This document shows positions 1 through 7,753 of a DNA stretch of 19,009 nt, piece after piece. The DNA is from Planctomycetota bacterium. Lineage in GTDB: Bacteria > Planctomycetota > PUPC01 > DSUN01. Location of the stretch: positions 1 through 19,009 of the forward strand of contig VGYW01000122.1 of the NCBI GenBank assembly GCA_016872875.1, in the 5' to 3' direction. Each line of letters opens with the position of its first letter. Position 1 is the stretch's first letter. A program made the position numbers and the translations under genes. The notes beneath the pieces were generated by a model that was given only the letters and a program-made list of their open reading frames with translations, searched no databases and was not told the DNA's origin.

Positions 1-1
1 C

Positions 2-499
2 CTCGCCCCGGGCGCGGGCGGCGTGACCCTCATCCCCAGCTTCGTCGCCGGCACAGGCCCCACGAGGCGCTACGGCACCCTCGGCACACTCCTCGGCCTC
101 ACCATCTCCACCGAGCGGGGCCAGGTCTATCGTGCCGCGCTCGAAGGGCTCTCGTGCCAGCTCCAGCTCGCCATCGAGATGCTCGATGCGGCCACGGGCT
201 TCAGCCCCAGGGGCATCCGAGTCGTCGGCGGCGGCTCCAAGAACGACCTCTGGAACCAAATCCGCGCCGACGTCACCGGCCTCCCCGTCACCACCATCGA
301 GCAGAAGGAGGCCACCGTCCTCGGCGCCGCCATCTGCGCCTTCGTCGGCACCGGCGTCCATCCCACCGTTGAATCCGCTCAGAGGGCCATGAAGCTGGCC
401 GAGACCGCCTTCCGCCCGTCAAGTCAGCGTGACGCCTATCAAAAGCTCTATGAGGCCTATAGGCGTGTGCTTCCGGCCCTGAAGCGGCACTACTCCTGA
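2..499 (+). CDS. FGGY-family carbohydrate kinase, C-terminal part (xylulokinase/L-fuculokinase-like)
   Basis: The frame is open to the left edge of the window, so only about the last 165 residues are present; the GTG at 23 is internal, not the start. FGGY kinases phosphorylate sugars such as xylulose, fuculose or ribulose with ATP in the cytoplasm. The second actin-like ATPase domain is recognisable: a run around RVVGGGSKNDLWNQIRAD, then TGLPV, then EATVLGAAICAFVGTG, which is the usual adenine-binding and closing segment. The GGGSKNxLWNQIxAD form resembles FucK and XylB. A xylose isomerase lies 5 kb downstream, so xylulokinase is a reasonable guess, but the sugar cannot be fixed without the N-terminal domain. 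The stop overlaps the convergent restriction gene by 10 bp, so no space remains for a separate terminator. Confidence 0.88.
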   Translation, partial: LAPGAGGVTLIPSFVAGTGPTRRYGTLGTLLGLTISTERGQVYRAALEGLSCQLQLAIEMLDAATGFSPRGIRVVGGGSKNDLWNQIRADVTGLPVTTIEQKEATVLGAAICAFVGTGVHPTVESAQRAMKLAETAFRPSSQRDAYQKLYEAYRRVLPALKRHYS

Positions 500-3400
500 A
501 CTATGCGGATTTCCTCATCCGTCAGGCCATAGAGTTCGTAGACCAACCGGTCGATCTGCTGATCGGTCGTTCCGATCCGGCGTTGAACCGCCTCTTGCTC
601 GTGCGGCGTCTTCACCACAGCTTGCCTGGCAAGCGACTCCATCATGCTGTCAACCAGGTGCTCCAGGCGAGCGCGGCGCGTCTGGCCCGCCGCATCCTCG
701 GGCTGGCGAATGGGCAGCTTCCCAAAGAACTGCTTTGTGCAAGTGACCCAGCCCCCGCGGAACTTGTTGCTGATCTGTCGAAGATTCCAGAAGAGGAGCT
801 TGGAGTTGAGGAGGCCGAGCAGGTATCGCGGGTCGGCCTTCGGCGCATTCTGCGGCAGGGCGATCGTGAATCCGGCGCTCGCCATGACGCACCACCTGGT
901 TTGCGGAACTGGCATCGGGGCACAGAGGCCGCAGTCGCACAGAAGTGGAACTATGAGCGCCGCCCGATCGTGAAGGTGCAGGTTCCTTGGGGCGCTGAAG
1001 CCATACCACTCTCGGCGCTGTTTGCGAGCCGCGAGCCGCTTCTTGTTCGCGCGCAGATACTCATAGGCATTGGGATACCGCTCGCGAAGCTCGCCTTCGG
1101 GAATGATCTCGTACCCATCGGCCGTGACCCGATAGGGGAAGATGACGAACTGCTCTTCGCGGGGCCGGAACTGGTAACGCGTGAAGTCGGTTGCGCACAG
1201 CGTCCGCCTGAGGATTGCCCGCTCGACGTCAACCGGCTCCCCCGCCCCATCGGTGAGACGACGGCCTATGCGCTTGAGGACGAAGACGTCGTCCGCGCCA
1301 GTGCTCACCCCTCGCGAGAAGGCGACAGGCAACTGAAGGAGCGGGACAGAATGCTTCTTGAGTTTGGCCAGCAGGCGATGGGACGCACGCGGAACGAGCA
1401 CCCACGGAGCTGAACCCAACGCTTCTGCCGGCACTCTCTTGCTCGGCTCGCGCAGTTCGCTCAGCTCTTCTGGATGAGTCCTCACGTACACGAAGCTGTC
1501 GGGCTGGCTGCGGTCAAGGAACAACAGGCAAGTGTACGTGGTGGACCTGCTGAACACCTGCTCGTGGCCGAAGTCCACAATGCCGTCTACTGCCCTTAGC
1601 TCGGAAAGAAGGCCACGGAGGGTCTGGCCGGAGTCGGTGGTGAGGAACTTGTTGGGGACGATGTAGCCCACCCTGCCGCTGCCGTTGAGGAGTTGAATGA
1701 CCCGCTCCAGGAACAGGGCATAGAGGTCGTAATTCCCCCTGCTGGCGGTGCGATAGTGCTTCTTGTAGTAGGCAATCTCTGCGGGGGGGCGGAACTCGCT
1801 GAGGGCCTGGATGCGCACGTAGGGCGGGTTGCCGATGACGGCGTCGAAGCCGCCCGCGGCCATGACCTGCGGAAAACCATCCTTCCAGTCGAAGGCGTTT
1901 ATCCGCAACAGCTCCTCGTGATCGAAGAGGCCCATCTGGTGGTTGTTGTAGAAGTCCTGTCCCACGAGGGAGTTGCCGCACTTGATGTTGCTCGCAAGGT
2001 CTGGCAGGGCACGCTCGCGGAAGAGCTCGAACTGCTTCCTGATCGCCTCGCCGGATTCGCCTTCCAGCACCTTGAGGAGCAGGGAGAGCCTTGTGACCTC
2101 GACCGCCTGGGGATCAATGTCCACCCCATAGATGTTGTTGAGGAGAATCCGCTTGCGCTCGGCGGTCGTGAGGCGCCAGTCGCCGCCTGCCGACCGGCAG
2201 ACCACCGGGTTCCTGCCTCGGCTCCACTTCTCTGGGTCGTGGGAGCGATACCACTCCAGGTGCCAGTCCAGAAGGTGCTGATAGGCGCCGAGAAGGAAGG
2301 AGCCGGAGCCGCAGGCGGGGTCGAGCACGCGCAACTGCGCCGCGCGCCGCGGCGTCTTGCGTGTCAGGAGCCTGCCGACCGTGCAGCGGACGACGTAGTC
2401 CACAATGTGGGTGGGGGTGTAGTAGACGCCGCCGGCCTTGCGCACCTCGGGCTTTTCCTCGACGACGGCGCGGTGGCCGGCCGTGAGGCGGATGAGCTTG
2501 CCCAGGAACCGCTCGTAGACCTGCCCCAGGATGTCCGCCGGGATGAGGGAGAACTCGTAGGGGCTCTCGGGGTAGTAGAGGCGGCGGAGAATGTCTTTCA
2601 GTGTGCCGTCGTCAACGTCCAGCGACGGCGTGAGCGCGTCGGGGGCCTCGGGCCGGCTCTTCTCCTTGTGGAAGTGGAAGAGGCCGGAGTTGTAGCGCTC
2701 GTCGGCCCGCTCGAAGAGCTCGAAGAGCCGACGGTAGACCCGCTCGCCGTTCAGGAGCGCCTGGAGCCGGCCATACGGCTCGATGCCGCGGTCCTCGCAG
2801 ATGCGGAGGAACACGATGCGGTCCACGGTGGCCTGCACTGCGAAGTTGAGTTCGCTTTGGCCGAGACTGGGGTTCCGCAGGGCGATGTTGCGGGCGAGGG
2901 CGTCGCGCCACTCCTCGATCTCGGCCAGGAACGCATCGTCTATCTCCACCGTGCCTCGGGGCTTCGGGCCGGCCAGGTATCGGTCGTACTGGCCCTTCAG
3001 CACGGCGTCGTGAGAGAAGATGGCCGCGAGCTCGTCCCAGCGCGAGACGTAGTCGCCGTAGGGAACAAGGAGGATGCGAGCGACGGCGGGGCTATCGGTC
3101 GGCTTGGGCTTCACCCGGCAGTCGTGGACGGCGAACTGCCCGAAGGTCGTCAGGATGCTCATCGGGAGCTTGGCGGACCAGGCGTAGCGGCGGAGTTGGT
3201 AGGCCGGCTCGGGGTCCTCCGCGATGTCAACCGCGGGCCGCTTCGCTTCGACGAAGAACCTTCGCGTGGCCCCGACGCGGAAGCAGTAGTCGGGCGCCTT
3301 CGTCCCCCCGCCCACCTTGATGGCCGCCTCGTGGATGACGTCCTTGTACGTCTCAGCGACCCCCCGCTCGTTCGCCACGTCCCAGCCCAGAGCCTTGAAG

Positions 3401-3507
3401 AAGGGGTCAATGAACTCCTGGCGGAGTTGCGCCTCGTTGTAGTCGCCGGACTCCGCCACCTGGCGGAACCGTTCCACGAGGTCAACGACGTCCCCGGGCG
3501 CTGGCAC
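490..3507 (-). CDS. Type IIG (Eco57I-like) restriction endonuclease-methyltransferase, single polypeptide
   Basis: A 1005-residue protein that combines DNA cleavage, adenine methylation and target recognition in one chain. The N-terminus carries a PD-(D/E)xK-type nuclease: the helix EFIDPFFKALGWDV, then PD at residues 72-73 and EAK at 87-89. A helical linker leads to an N6-adenine methyltransferase with the AdoMet motif LDPACGSGSF from about residue 395 and the catalytic NPPY at 560-563. The C-terminal 350 residues (for example KFRGGWVTCTKQFFGKLPI) look like a TaqI-type specificity domain. The length fits the family and no frameshift is seen, so it is probably functional. The start is GTG, with GGGAG about 8 bases upstream, behind its own promoter at 3550-3578. 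No separate S, R or M subunit genes are nearby, which is normal for this type. The recognition sequence cannot be read from the protein. Confidence 0.93.
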   Translation of the reverse strand: MPAPGDVVDLVERFRQVAESGDYNEAQLRQEFIDPFFKALGWDVANERGVAETYKDVIHEAAIKVGGGTKAPDYCFRVGATRRFFVEAKRPAVDIAEDPEPAYQLRRYAWSAKLPMSILTTFGQFAVHDCRVKPKPTDSPAVARILLVPYGDYVSRWDELAAIFSHDAVLKGQYDRYLAGPKPRGTVEIDDAFLAEIEEWRDALARNIALRNPSLGQSELNFAVQATVDRIVFLRICEDRGIEPYGRLQALLNGERVYRRLFELFERADERYNSGLFHFHKEKSRPEAPDALTPSLDVDDGTLKDILRRLYYPESPYEFSLIPADILGQVYERFLGKLIRLTAGHRAVVEEKPEVRKAGGVYYTPTHIVDYVVRCTVGRLLTRKTPRRAAQLRVLDPACGSGSFLLGAYQHLLDWHLEWYRSHDPEKWSRGRNPVVCRSAGGDWRLTTAERKRILLNNIYGVDIDPQAVEVTRLSLLLKVLEGESGEAIRKQFELFRERALPDLASNIKCGNSLVGQDFYNNHQMGLFDHEELLRINAFDWKDGFPQVMAAGGFDAVIGNPPYVRIQALSEFRPPAEIAYYKKHYRTASRGNYDLYALFLERVIQLLNGSGRVGYIVPNKFLTTDSGQTLRGLLSELRAVDGIVDFGHEQVFSRSTTYTCLLFLDRSQPDSFVYVRTHPEELSELREPSKRVPAEALGSAPWVLVPRASHRLLAKLKKHSVPLLQLPVAFSRGVSTGADDVFVLKRIGRRLTDGAGEPVDVERAILRRTLCATDFTRYQFRPREEQFVIFPYRVTADGYEIIPEGELRERYPNAYEYLRANKKRLAARKQRREWYGFSAPRNLHLHDRAALIVPLLCDCGLCAPMPVPQTRWCVMASAGFTIALPQNAPKADPRYLLGLLNSKLLFWNLRQISNKFRGGWVTCTKQFFGKLPIRQPEDAAGQTRRARLEHLVDSMMESLARQAVVKTPHEQEAVQRRIGTTDQQIDRLVYELYGLTDEEIRIVQE

Positions 3508-3549
3508 GAAACCGCTCCCAACGATGGCACCAAACCACTCCCGCCAAGC

Positions 3550-3578
3550 AGTATCGCGCCTCCCCGCCCCGCTGTCAA
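3550..3578 (-). promoter_or_regulatory. sigma70-like promoter for the Type IIG gene
   Basis: On the minus strand there is a TTGACA -35 box (3573-3578), a 17-base spacer and a GATACT -10 box (3550-3555). The -10 ends 42 bases before the GTG start. The geometry matches the other promoters in this window. Confidence 0.7.
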
Positions 3579-3611
3579 GCGCGTGCCCCCGCGGCTTGAG
3601 GCGGCACTACG

Positions 3612-3700
3612 CATGACGCGTGACCCGTGACCCGTGATTCAGAAGACGCGTGGTCGGGGTCTTCTCTGGTCACGCGTCACGCGTCACGCATCACGTCTTC
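3612..3700. repeat. Inverted repeat of GTGACGC-type short units
   Basis: The left arm (3612-3648) contains reiterated CGTGACC/CGTGACG words. The right arm (3661-3700) contains the complementary CACGCGT/CACGCAT words, and both ends carry AGAAG/CTTCT. The arms can fold into a long imperfect hairpin that begins right at the stop codon of the URO-D-family gene and lies before the Type IIG promoter. It is placed where a terminator is expected, but it has no U-tract and looks more like a dispersed minisatellite-type element. Confidence 0.75.
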
Positions 3701-4883
3701 ACCTCATCTCCCTCCACGCCTCAATCAGCGCCAACGTGTTCCGCCACACCTCTTCCGACGTGTCGCGGATGTTGTCCACGGGGCTGAGGATGAAGCCGTC
3801 GGGGCCGAGGGAGTCGAGGGCGAGCTTGACGGCCTCGCGGATGCCCTGGGGGGTTCCGCGCTCGACGGTGATGAAGCCGTTGACGCCGCCCCAGAGGGCG
3901 AGGCGGCCCGCGGCGAGGCGCTTCATCTCGGCCATGTCAGTGCCCTTCCCCTGAATGGGGTCTACGCCGATCAACACGTCAACGCCCGCCTCGATGATCA
4001 TGCCGAGGAGTGGCATGGTGCCGCTGGTGAGGATGTAGCCGAACTTCGCCCCCGCCTGGTGGGCCATCTTCGCCTCCGCGGCGAGGCGCGGCAGGAGGAA
4101 GCGGCGATAGAGGGTCGGCGACCAAAAATCGGTGCCCTCATACCAGCCGCGGCGCACGAACAGGTCGGGCTTCGCGTCGAGCATCACCTCCATGCGCCAG
4201 CGGTTCCAATCGCTCACCTCGTCCAGGATGGCGTCCAAGAGTTCTGGGCTGTCCACGGCCATCAGCACGGATTCCTGGAGTCCGCACAGCCAGGCGAGGG
4301 CGTCGGCGCCCACGCACCAGCCGGCCGCCGAGAGGAGCTCGTGCTGCTGCGCGAAGCGGACGCCTGTGGCCCAGAGCTGACGCGTTCGGGACAGCTCGTG
4401 GAGCTTCGGCGGCGCGAGGAGGAAGCGGAGGGCAGGCAGGTCGTCGGAACTCGTCACAAGCGCCTTCGTCGCGCGGGCCTCGATGTAGTCGTCGAGGAAC
4501 GGCACGTGGTCGCCGAAGGGCCAGTCGTCGGTCTGCTGCACGGTGCAGGAGAGGGTGCCGTGGGGCGTCTCGTACTCCTTGTGGAGGAGCGGATAGCGCT
4601 CGCCCGTGAGCACTTCGCGCCACTGGCGCACCTTCACGTCGGGGCCGAGGACCACGGGCGGCCCGGGCGCATCGCCGCAGTCCTTCACCTCGTCGGCGTT
4701 CATGTGCCAGAGCTCCACCACGGGGTCGAGCCCCATGTCTTTCTGTCGCAGGAAGAAGTCCAGCGGCCCGGCGCACCGCTGCTCGCAGGCCGAGAAGATC
4801 ATGAACGACAGCGGCACGTAATCCGCCGTCCTCCCCTCAATCGCGCGCAGCATCCGCTCGCGGGACGACATTGCTTCGGGCAT
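3699..4883 (-). CDS. Uroporphyrinogen decarboxylase (URO-D)-superfamily protein, not HemE
   Basis: A 394-residue TIM-barrel protein of the superfamily that includes HemE and the MtaA/CmuA corrinoid methyltransferases. The start SSRERMLRAIEGRTADYVPL and the end DNIRDTSEEVWRNTLALIEAWRE are typical of the many methyltransferase-like paralogues seen in environmental anaerobes and Planctomycetota. True HemE substrate motifs (the RQAGRY segment near the N-terminus) are absent, so haem synthesis is unlikely. Where the methyltransferases have the zinc-binding HxCG segment, this protein reads GYILTSGTM, so the His and Cys ligands are missing. The substrate is unknown. The ATG at 4883 is preceded by GGAG about 8 bases upstream, and a strong promoter lies 38 bases upstream. 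The stop abuts the inverted repeat at 3612-3700. It appears to be transcribed alone. Confidence 0.85.
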   Translation of the reverse strand: MPEAMSSRERMLRAIEGRTADYVPLSFMIFSACEQRCAGPLDFFLRQKDMGLDPVVELWHMNADEVKDCGDAPGPPVVLGPDVKVRQWREVLTGERYPLLHKEYETPHGTLSCTVQQTDDWPFGDHVPFLDDYIEARATKALVTSSDDLPALRFLLAPPKLHELSRTRQLWATGVRFAQQHELLSAAGWCVGADALAWLCGLQESVLMAVDSPELLDAILDEVSDWNRWRMEVMLDAKPDLFVRRGWYEGTDFWSPTLYRRFLLPRLAAEAKMAHQAGAKFGYILTSGTMPLLGMIIEAGVDVLIGVDPIQGKGTDMAEMKRLAAGRLALWGGVNGFITVERGTPQGIREAVKLALDSLGPDGFILSPVDNIRDTSEEVWRNTLALIEAWREMR

Positions 4884-4920
4884 TCATGGGTCTCCGAAAG
4901 GGGGTCCCTCACTCCTCCTG

Positions 4921-4948
4921 AATATACTCGCCTTTGGCTCGGTGTCAA
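4921..4948 (-). promoter_or_regulatory. sigma70-like promoter for the URO-D-family gene
   Basis: The minus strand reads TTGACA (4943-4948), 16 bases, then TATATT (4921-4926). Both boxes are near consensus. The -10 ends 37 bases upstream of the ATG at 4883. Confidence 0.8.
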
Positions 4949-5142
4949 CACGAGGTTGGCACCCCGAGGATGGCCCGAGCGACTACGGAGCGACTGAGGA
5001 GCGATTTCTGAAAAGAACTTATGGCGAGCGGCCCCGCCAGATGTGTCCTATCGGCAGTGAGTTGGAGAGGCAGCCGTCGCCGTAGACGCCGGAGCTACTG
5101 GCAAGGCCCTGGGCGCGATGCGTACACGAGGGTGGAGGGGAA

Positions 5143-5235
5143 GGTGACCAAAGTGACCACAACGGCCACAGGGCCCGTGTGTTCTGATGGGCTCGGAGTC
5201 CCTGTCGTCGCTGTGGTCCCTGTGGTCCCTTCTCC
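5143..5235. repeat. GGTCCCTGTGGTCCCT-type dispersed repeat, imperfect inverted pair
   Basis: The left side has GTGACCAAAGTGACCACAA and GGCCACAGGG. The right side has GTCCCTGTCG then GTGGTCCCTGTGGTCCCTTC, roughly complementary, so the segment can form an imperfect hairpin. The same 9-base unit occurs at 6866-6971 and 12546-12590. It lies in the 630-base spacer between the URO-D-family gene and xylA, which holds no convincing gene: its open frames are built from repeat words. Confidence 0.75.
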
Positions 5236-5275
5236 ATTGCGGGTCTGGGCGGCTGGGCGCCCCCCCTCCGCTCTG

Positions 5276-5396
5276 GCGCGCATGCGCAAATGATGCGCAA
5301 CATTGCGCAACATTTGGAAACTCGCCGCCGGAGGGCCGAGATTCGCCAAACGGCGTTTGAGCAACATTGAGCAACATTGAGCCACTTTGAGCCGCT
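5276..5396. repeat. 11-bp-period repeats (ATTGCGCAACA / ATTGAGCAACA)
   Basis: Two short arrays flank a GC-rich core. At 5276-5316 the word GCGCAAnAT is repeated with about 11-bp spacing. At 5352-5396 TTGAGCAACA is repeated and then degenerates to TTGAGCCACT and TTGAGCC. An 11-bp period is close to one helical turn. The function is unknown; it ends about 33 bases before the xylA -35 box. Confidence 0.8.
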
Positions 5397-5428
5397 CTCG
5401 CACCCGTCTGGAAAAGGCTCGTCCTTGC

Positions 5429-5457
5429 TTGACAAGGCACAGGGGCGCGACTATCCT
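5429..5457 (+). promoter_or_regulatory. sigma70-like promoter for xylA
   Basis: TTGACA (5429-5434), 17 bases, TATCCT (5452-5457). The predicted start near 5464 gives a leader of about 50 bases before the GTG at 5515. No obvious XylR-type operator palindrome was recognised around it. Confidence 0.78.
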
Positions 5458-5514
5458 TATGAGGAGCTGACAGTTGGGGGGAGGGAGTGCCGCCCATGAA
5501 AGGAGGCCATCGCC

Positions 5515-6825
5515 GTGACAGAGTTCTTCCCGGGTATCGGCAAGGTGAAGTATGAGGGGCCGAAGTCAAGGAACCCTCTGGCCTTCAAGCACTACAATCC
5601 GAAAGAGAAGGTGCTGGGGAAGACGATGGCCGAGCACTTGCGCTTCAGCGTGTGCTTCTGGCACACGTTCAAGGGGACGGGTGCGGATCCGTTCGGGCCG
5701 GCGGGGACGATTCGGAGGCCGTTCCAGGGCGGGGAGCCGATGGCCGAGGCGGAGAACACGCTGCGGGCGGCGTTCGAGCTGTTCTCCAAGCTGGGCGTCG
5801 GCTTCTGGTGCTTCCACGATCTCGACATCGCGCCCGAGGCCGATACGCTGGCCGAGACGAACAAGCGGCTCGAGAAGATGGTGGACCTCGCGGTCGAGCT
5901 CCAGGAGGAGACCGGTGTCAAGCTCCTCTGGGGCACGTCGAACATGTTCTCGAATCGGCGGTTCATGGCGGGCGCGGCGACGAATCCCTCGCCCGAGGTG
6001 TTCGCCTTCGCCGCGAGCCAGGTGAAGCGCGCGATGGAAGCCACGAAGAAGCTCGGAGGGGCGGGCTACGTCTTCTGGGGCGGACGCGAGGGGTACGAGA
6101 CGCTGCTCAATACGGATATGGGGCGTGAGCTGGACCACCTGGCCCGGTTCCTGCACATGGCGGTTGACTACAAGAAGGAGATCGGGTTCAAGGGGCAGTT
6201 CTACATCGAGCCGAAGCCGAAGGAGCCGACGAAGCACCAGTACGACTCCGACGCGGGAGCGTGCTACGCTTTCCTCCAGAAGTACGGGCTCGTTGACCAC
6301 CTGAAGCTCAACATCGAGGCGAACCACGCGACGCTCGCGGGCCACACGTTTCACCACGAGCTGGCCTTCGCGGTGGCCAACGGCATCTTCGGGTCGGTGG
6401 ACGCGAATCGCGGCGACCTGATGCTGGGGTGGGACACCGATCAGTTCCCGACCGATCTCTACGACACGACGCTGGCGATGTACATCATCCTCAAGGGCGG
6501 CGGGTTCACCACGGGCGGGCTGAACTTCGACGCGAAGGTGCGAAGGCAGTCCATTGACCCCGAGGACCTCTTCTACGCGCACATTGGGGGTATGGATGCG
6601 TTCGCCCGCGGGCTGAAGGCCGCGGCGAAGATGCTGAAGGAAGGCAAGTTCGAGAAGTTCATCGCCCAGCGCTACGCGGGGTGGGATTCGGACCTCGGCA
6701 AGCAGATCGAGGCGGGGGAGGTGGGCTTCAAGGAGCTCGAGGCCTTCACCCTCGCCCACGGCGAGCCGAAGATCCAGAGCGGGCGCCAGGAGCTGCTGGA
6801 GAACATCCTGAACGAATACATCTGA
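5515..6825 (+). CDS. xylA: Xylose isomerase
   Basis: Interconverts D-xylose and D-xylulose (and glucose/fructose) in the cytoplasm using two divalent metal ions. The 436-residue length is that of the long class II enzymes. Every active-site residue is present, at the same numbers as in E. coli XylA: His101 and Asp104 in FHDLD, Glu232 in [14 protein letters not shown], Glu268 and His271 in [12 protein letters not shown], Asp296, Asp307 and Asp309 in the [10 protein letters not shown] segment, and Asp339. The start is GTG, chosen because AGGAGG (5501-5506) lies 8 bases upstream and residue numbering then matches the family. It has its own promoter and no co-directional partner; the sugar kinase ending at 499 could supply the next step. 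A large hairpin follows the stop. Confidence 0.98.
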   Translation: MTEFFPGIGKVKYEGPKSRNPLAFKHYNPKEKVLGKTMAEHLRFSVCFWHTFKGTGADPFGPAGTIRRPFQGGEPMAEAENTLRAAFELFSKLGVGFWCFHDLDIAPEADTLAETNKRLEKMVDLAVELQEETGVKLLWGTSNMFSNRRFMAGAATNPSPEVFAFAASQVKRAMEATKKLGGAGYVFWGGREGYETLLNTDMGRELDHLARFLHMAVDYKKEIGFKGQFYIEPKPKEPTKHQYDSDAGACYAFLQKYGLVDHLKLNIEANHATLAGHTFHHELAFAVANGIFGSVDANRGDLMLGWDTDQFPTDLYDTTLAMYIILKGGGFTTGGLNFDAKVRRQSIDPEDLFYAHIGGMDAFARGLKAAAKMLKEGKFEKFIAQRYAGWDSDLGKQIEAGEVGFKELEAFTLAHGEPKIQSGRQELLENILNEYI

Positions 6826-6865
6826 CCCGGCTGAACGCTCACACCATCGCCATGACCCGCTGGGA

Positions 6866-6971
6866 GGGACCACAGGGACCACAGGGACCACAGGGACCAA
6901 AGCGACGGCAGGCGAAAGAGCCGCGAGCGGGTCGCTGTGGTCCCTGGTGTCCCTGTGGTCCCTCTGGTCCC
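6866..6971. repeat. Large inverted repeat of GGGACCACA units between convergent genes
   Basis: The left arm (6866-6906) is three perfect copies of GGGACCACA, then GGGACC and AAAGCGAC. The right arm (6931-6971) starts GTCGCTGTGGTCCC and repeats TGTGGTCCC with small changes. Arms of about 40 bases enclose a 24-base loop. It lies between the ends of xylA and the convergent coiled-coil gene, so it could end transcription from both sides, although there is no U-tract. It belongs to the same repeat family as 5143-5235 and 12546-12590. Confidence 0.85.
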
Positions 6972-6996
6972 TTCTCGCGTTCTCGTGCGTGGGGGC

Positions 6997-7344
6997 TCAA
7001 GCCGGCTTGGGCGGGGGGACGATTTCGGCAGCGGCGGCCAGGGCGGCGTCGGCCTCGCGCCAGCGCTGGGCGACCCGCTTCTCGCGCTCGATGATGTCGC
7101 GCTCCTTCGTAAGAGCGTCGCGGTCGGCGTCGAGCTCGCGGCGTGCGAGGTTGACGGCCTCGCGCTCCTTGTCGAGCGCGGCGCGCTCGGCCTTGAGCTG
7201 CTTGCGCTCCTCCTCGTGCGCGCGCTGGAGAAGGGCGACGAGCTCGCTGAGGAGCGGGGCAACCTTCTCGTAGTCGGCCTGGGGGAGCCGCCCCTTGAGC
7301 GAGCCAATGGTGTCCCTTATCGCCTGGCTGGTCGGCATGTCCAT
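6997..7344 (-). CDS. Hypothetical coiled-coil protein
   Basis: A 115-residue soluble protein of unknown function. From about residue 40 to 100 it is an almost uninterrupted highly charged helix with heptad-like spacing (AHEEERKQLKAERAALDKE, then RRELDADRDALTKERDIIE), predicting a coiled coil. The tail AAAAEIVPPPKPA is short and proline-rich. No enzyme motif, signal peptide or membrane segment is seen. It starts 16 bases after the DUF1844 gene and is surely co-transcribed with it. AGGGGG lies upstream of the ATG at 7344; a second ATG two codons later is an alternative start. Confidence 0.75.
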   Translation of the reverse strand: MDMPTSQAIRDTIGSLKGRLPQADYEKVAPLLSELVALLQRAHEEERKQLKAERAALDKEREAVNLARRELDADRDALTKERDIIEREKRVAQRWREADAALAAAAEIVPPPKPA

Positions 7345-7360
7345 CGTCTGAGGCCCCCTG

Positions 7361-7681
7361 TTACTTGCTGGCTTCCACGTAGCCCATGCGGAGCGTGTAG
7401 AGGACGCTTTCGAGGAAGCGCTTCTCGTCGTCCGTCAGGTTTCCGCGCGTCTTGTCCGAGAGCATCTGGAGGAGGTCAATCGAGAACTTGGCGCTCTTGA
7501 GGTCAACCTCTTTCTTCTTCGTGAGGGGGTTCTCGATCTGGCCGAGGCTCACGAAGACCTGAGTGGCGATGCTGCGGACGAGGATGGCGAACTTGGCCTC
7601 GGGGGTCTCCACCGCCTCCTCGTAGGAGAGCTCCTTCTCCTCCTTGCTCTCGCCCTGGCCGCCCGTCCTCTCGTCAGGCAT
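7361..7681 (-). CDS. DUF1844 family protein
   Basis: A 106-residue protein. After an acidic N-terminal tail (EESKEEKELSYEEAVETPE) comes the DUF1844 core: FAILVRSIATQVFVSLGQIENP, then DLKSAKFSIDLLQMLSDKT, then GNLTDDEKRFLESVLYTLR. The family is common in Planctomycetota, Acidobacteriota and Deltaproteobacteria and has no established function. The core helices are moderately hydrophobic but not clear membrane spans. The ATG is preceded by GGAG 7 bases upstream and by a promoter at 7721-7749. It is the first gene of a two-gene operon with the coiled-coil protein. Confidence 0.88.
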   Translation of the reverse strand: MPDERTGGQGESKEEKELSYEEAVETPEAKFAILVRSIATQVFVSLGQIENPLTKKKEVDLKSAKFSIDLLQMLSDKTRGNLTDDEKRFLESVLYTLRMGYVEASK

Positions 7682-7720
7682 GCTCGCACTCCGCCCCCCC
7701 CGCTTTCCGCTTCGCCGTGC

Positions 7721-7749
7721 ATCCTAGCGCAACAGGGGGAATGTGTCAA
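7721..7749 (-). promoter_or_regulatory. sigma70-like promoter for the DUF1844-coiled-coil operon
   Basis: The minus strand reads TTGACA (7744-7749), 17 bases, TAGGAT (7721-7726). It lies in the 72-base gap just after the tupA stop, so the pair is transcribed independently of tupA. Confidence 0.8.
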
Positions 7750-7753
7750 GCAA

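Noticed and set aside
1693..3630. Very long open frame (645 codons) on the plus strand opposite the Type IIG gene
   Set aside because: It is antisense to a protein with nuclease, AdoMet and NPPY motifs, and its own sequence has no recognisable domain. High GC at third positions keeps the complement open.
490..4883. A larger multi-gene defence island around the Type IIG enzyme
   Set aside because: The adjacent genes are a sugar kinase and a URO-D-superfamily protein with separate promoters; no defence-type partner is next to it. The HEPN and STAND remnants are 7-14 kb away.
3627..4997. Long plus-strand frame opposite the URO-D-family gene
   Set aside because: Shadow frame of a recognised gene that has its own promoter and RBS; no domain seen.
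5019..5569. Several minus-strand frames containing NVAQCC-type peptide repeats
   Set aside because: They translate the 11-bp and GGTCCC DNA repeats and run over the xylA promoter; three overlapping frames show the same words, as expected from noncoding repeats.
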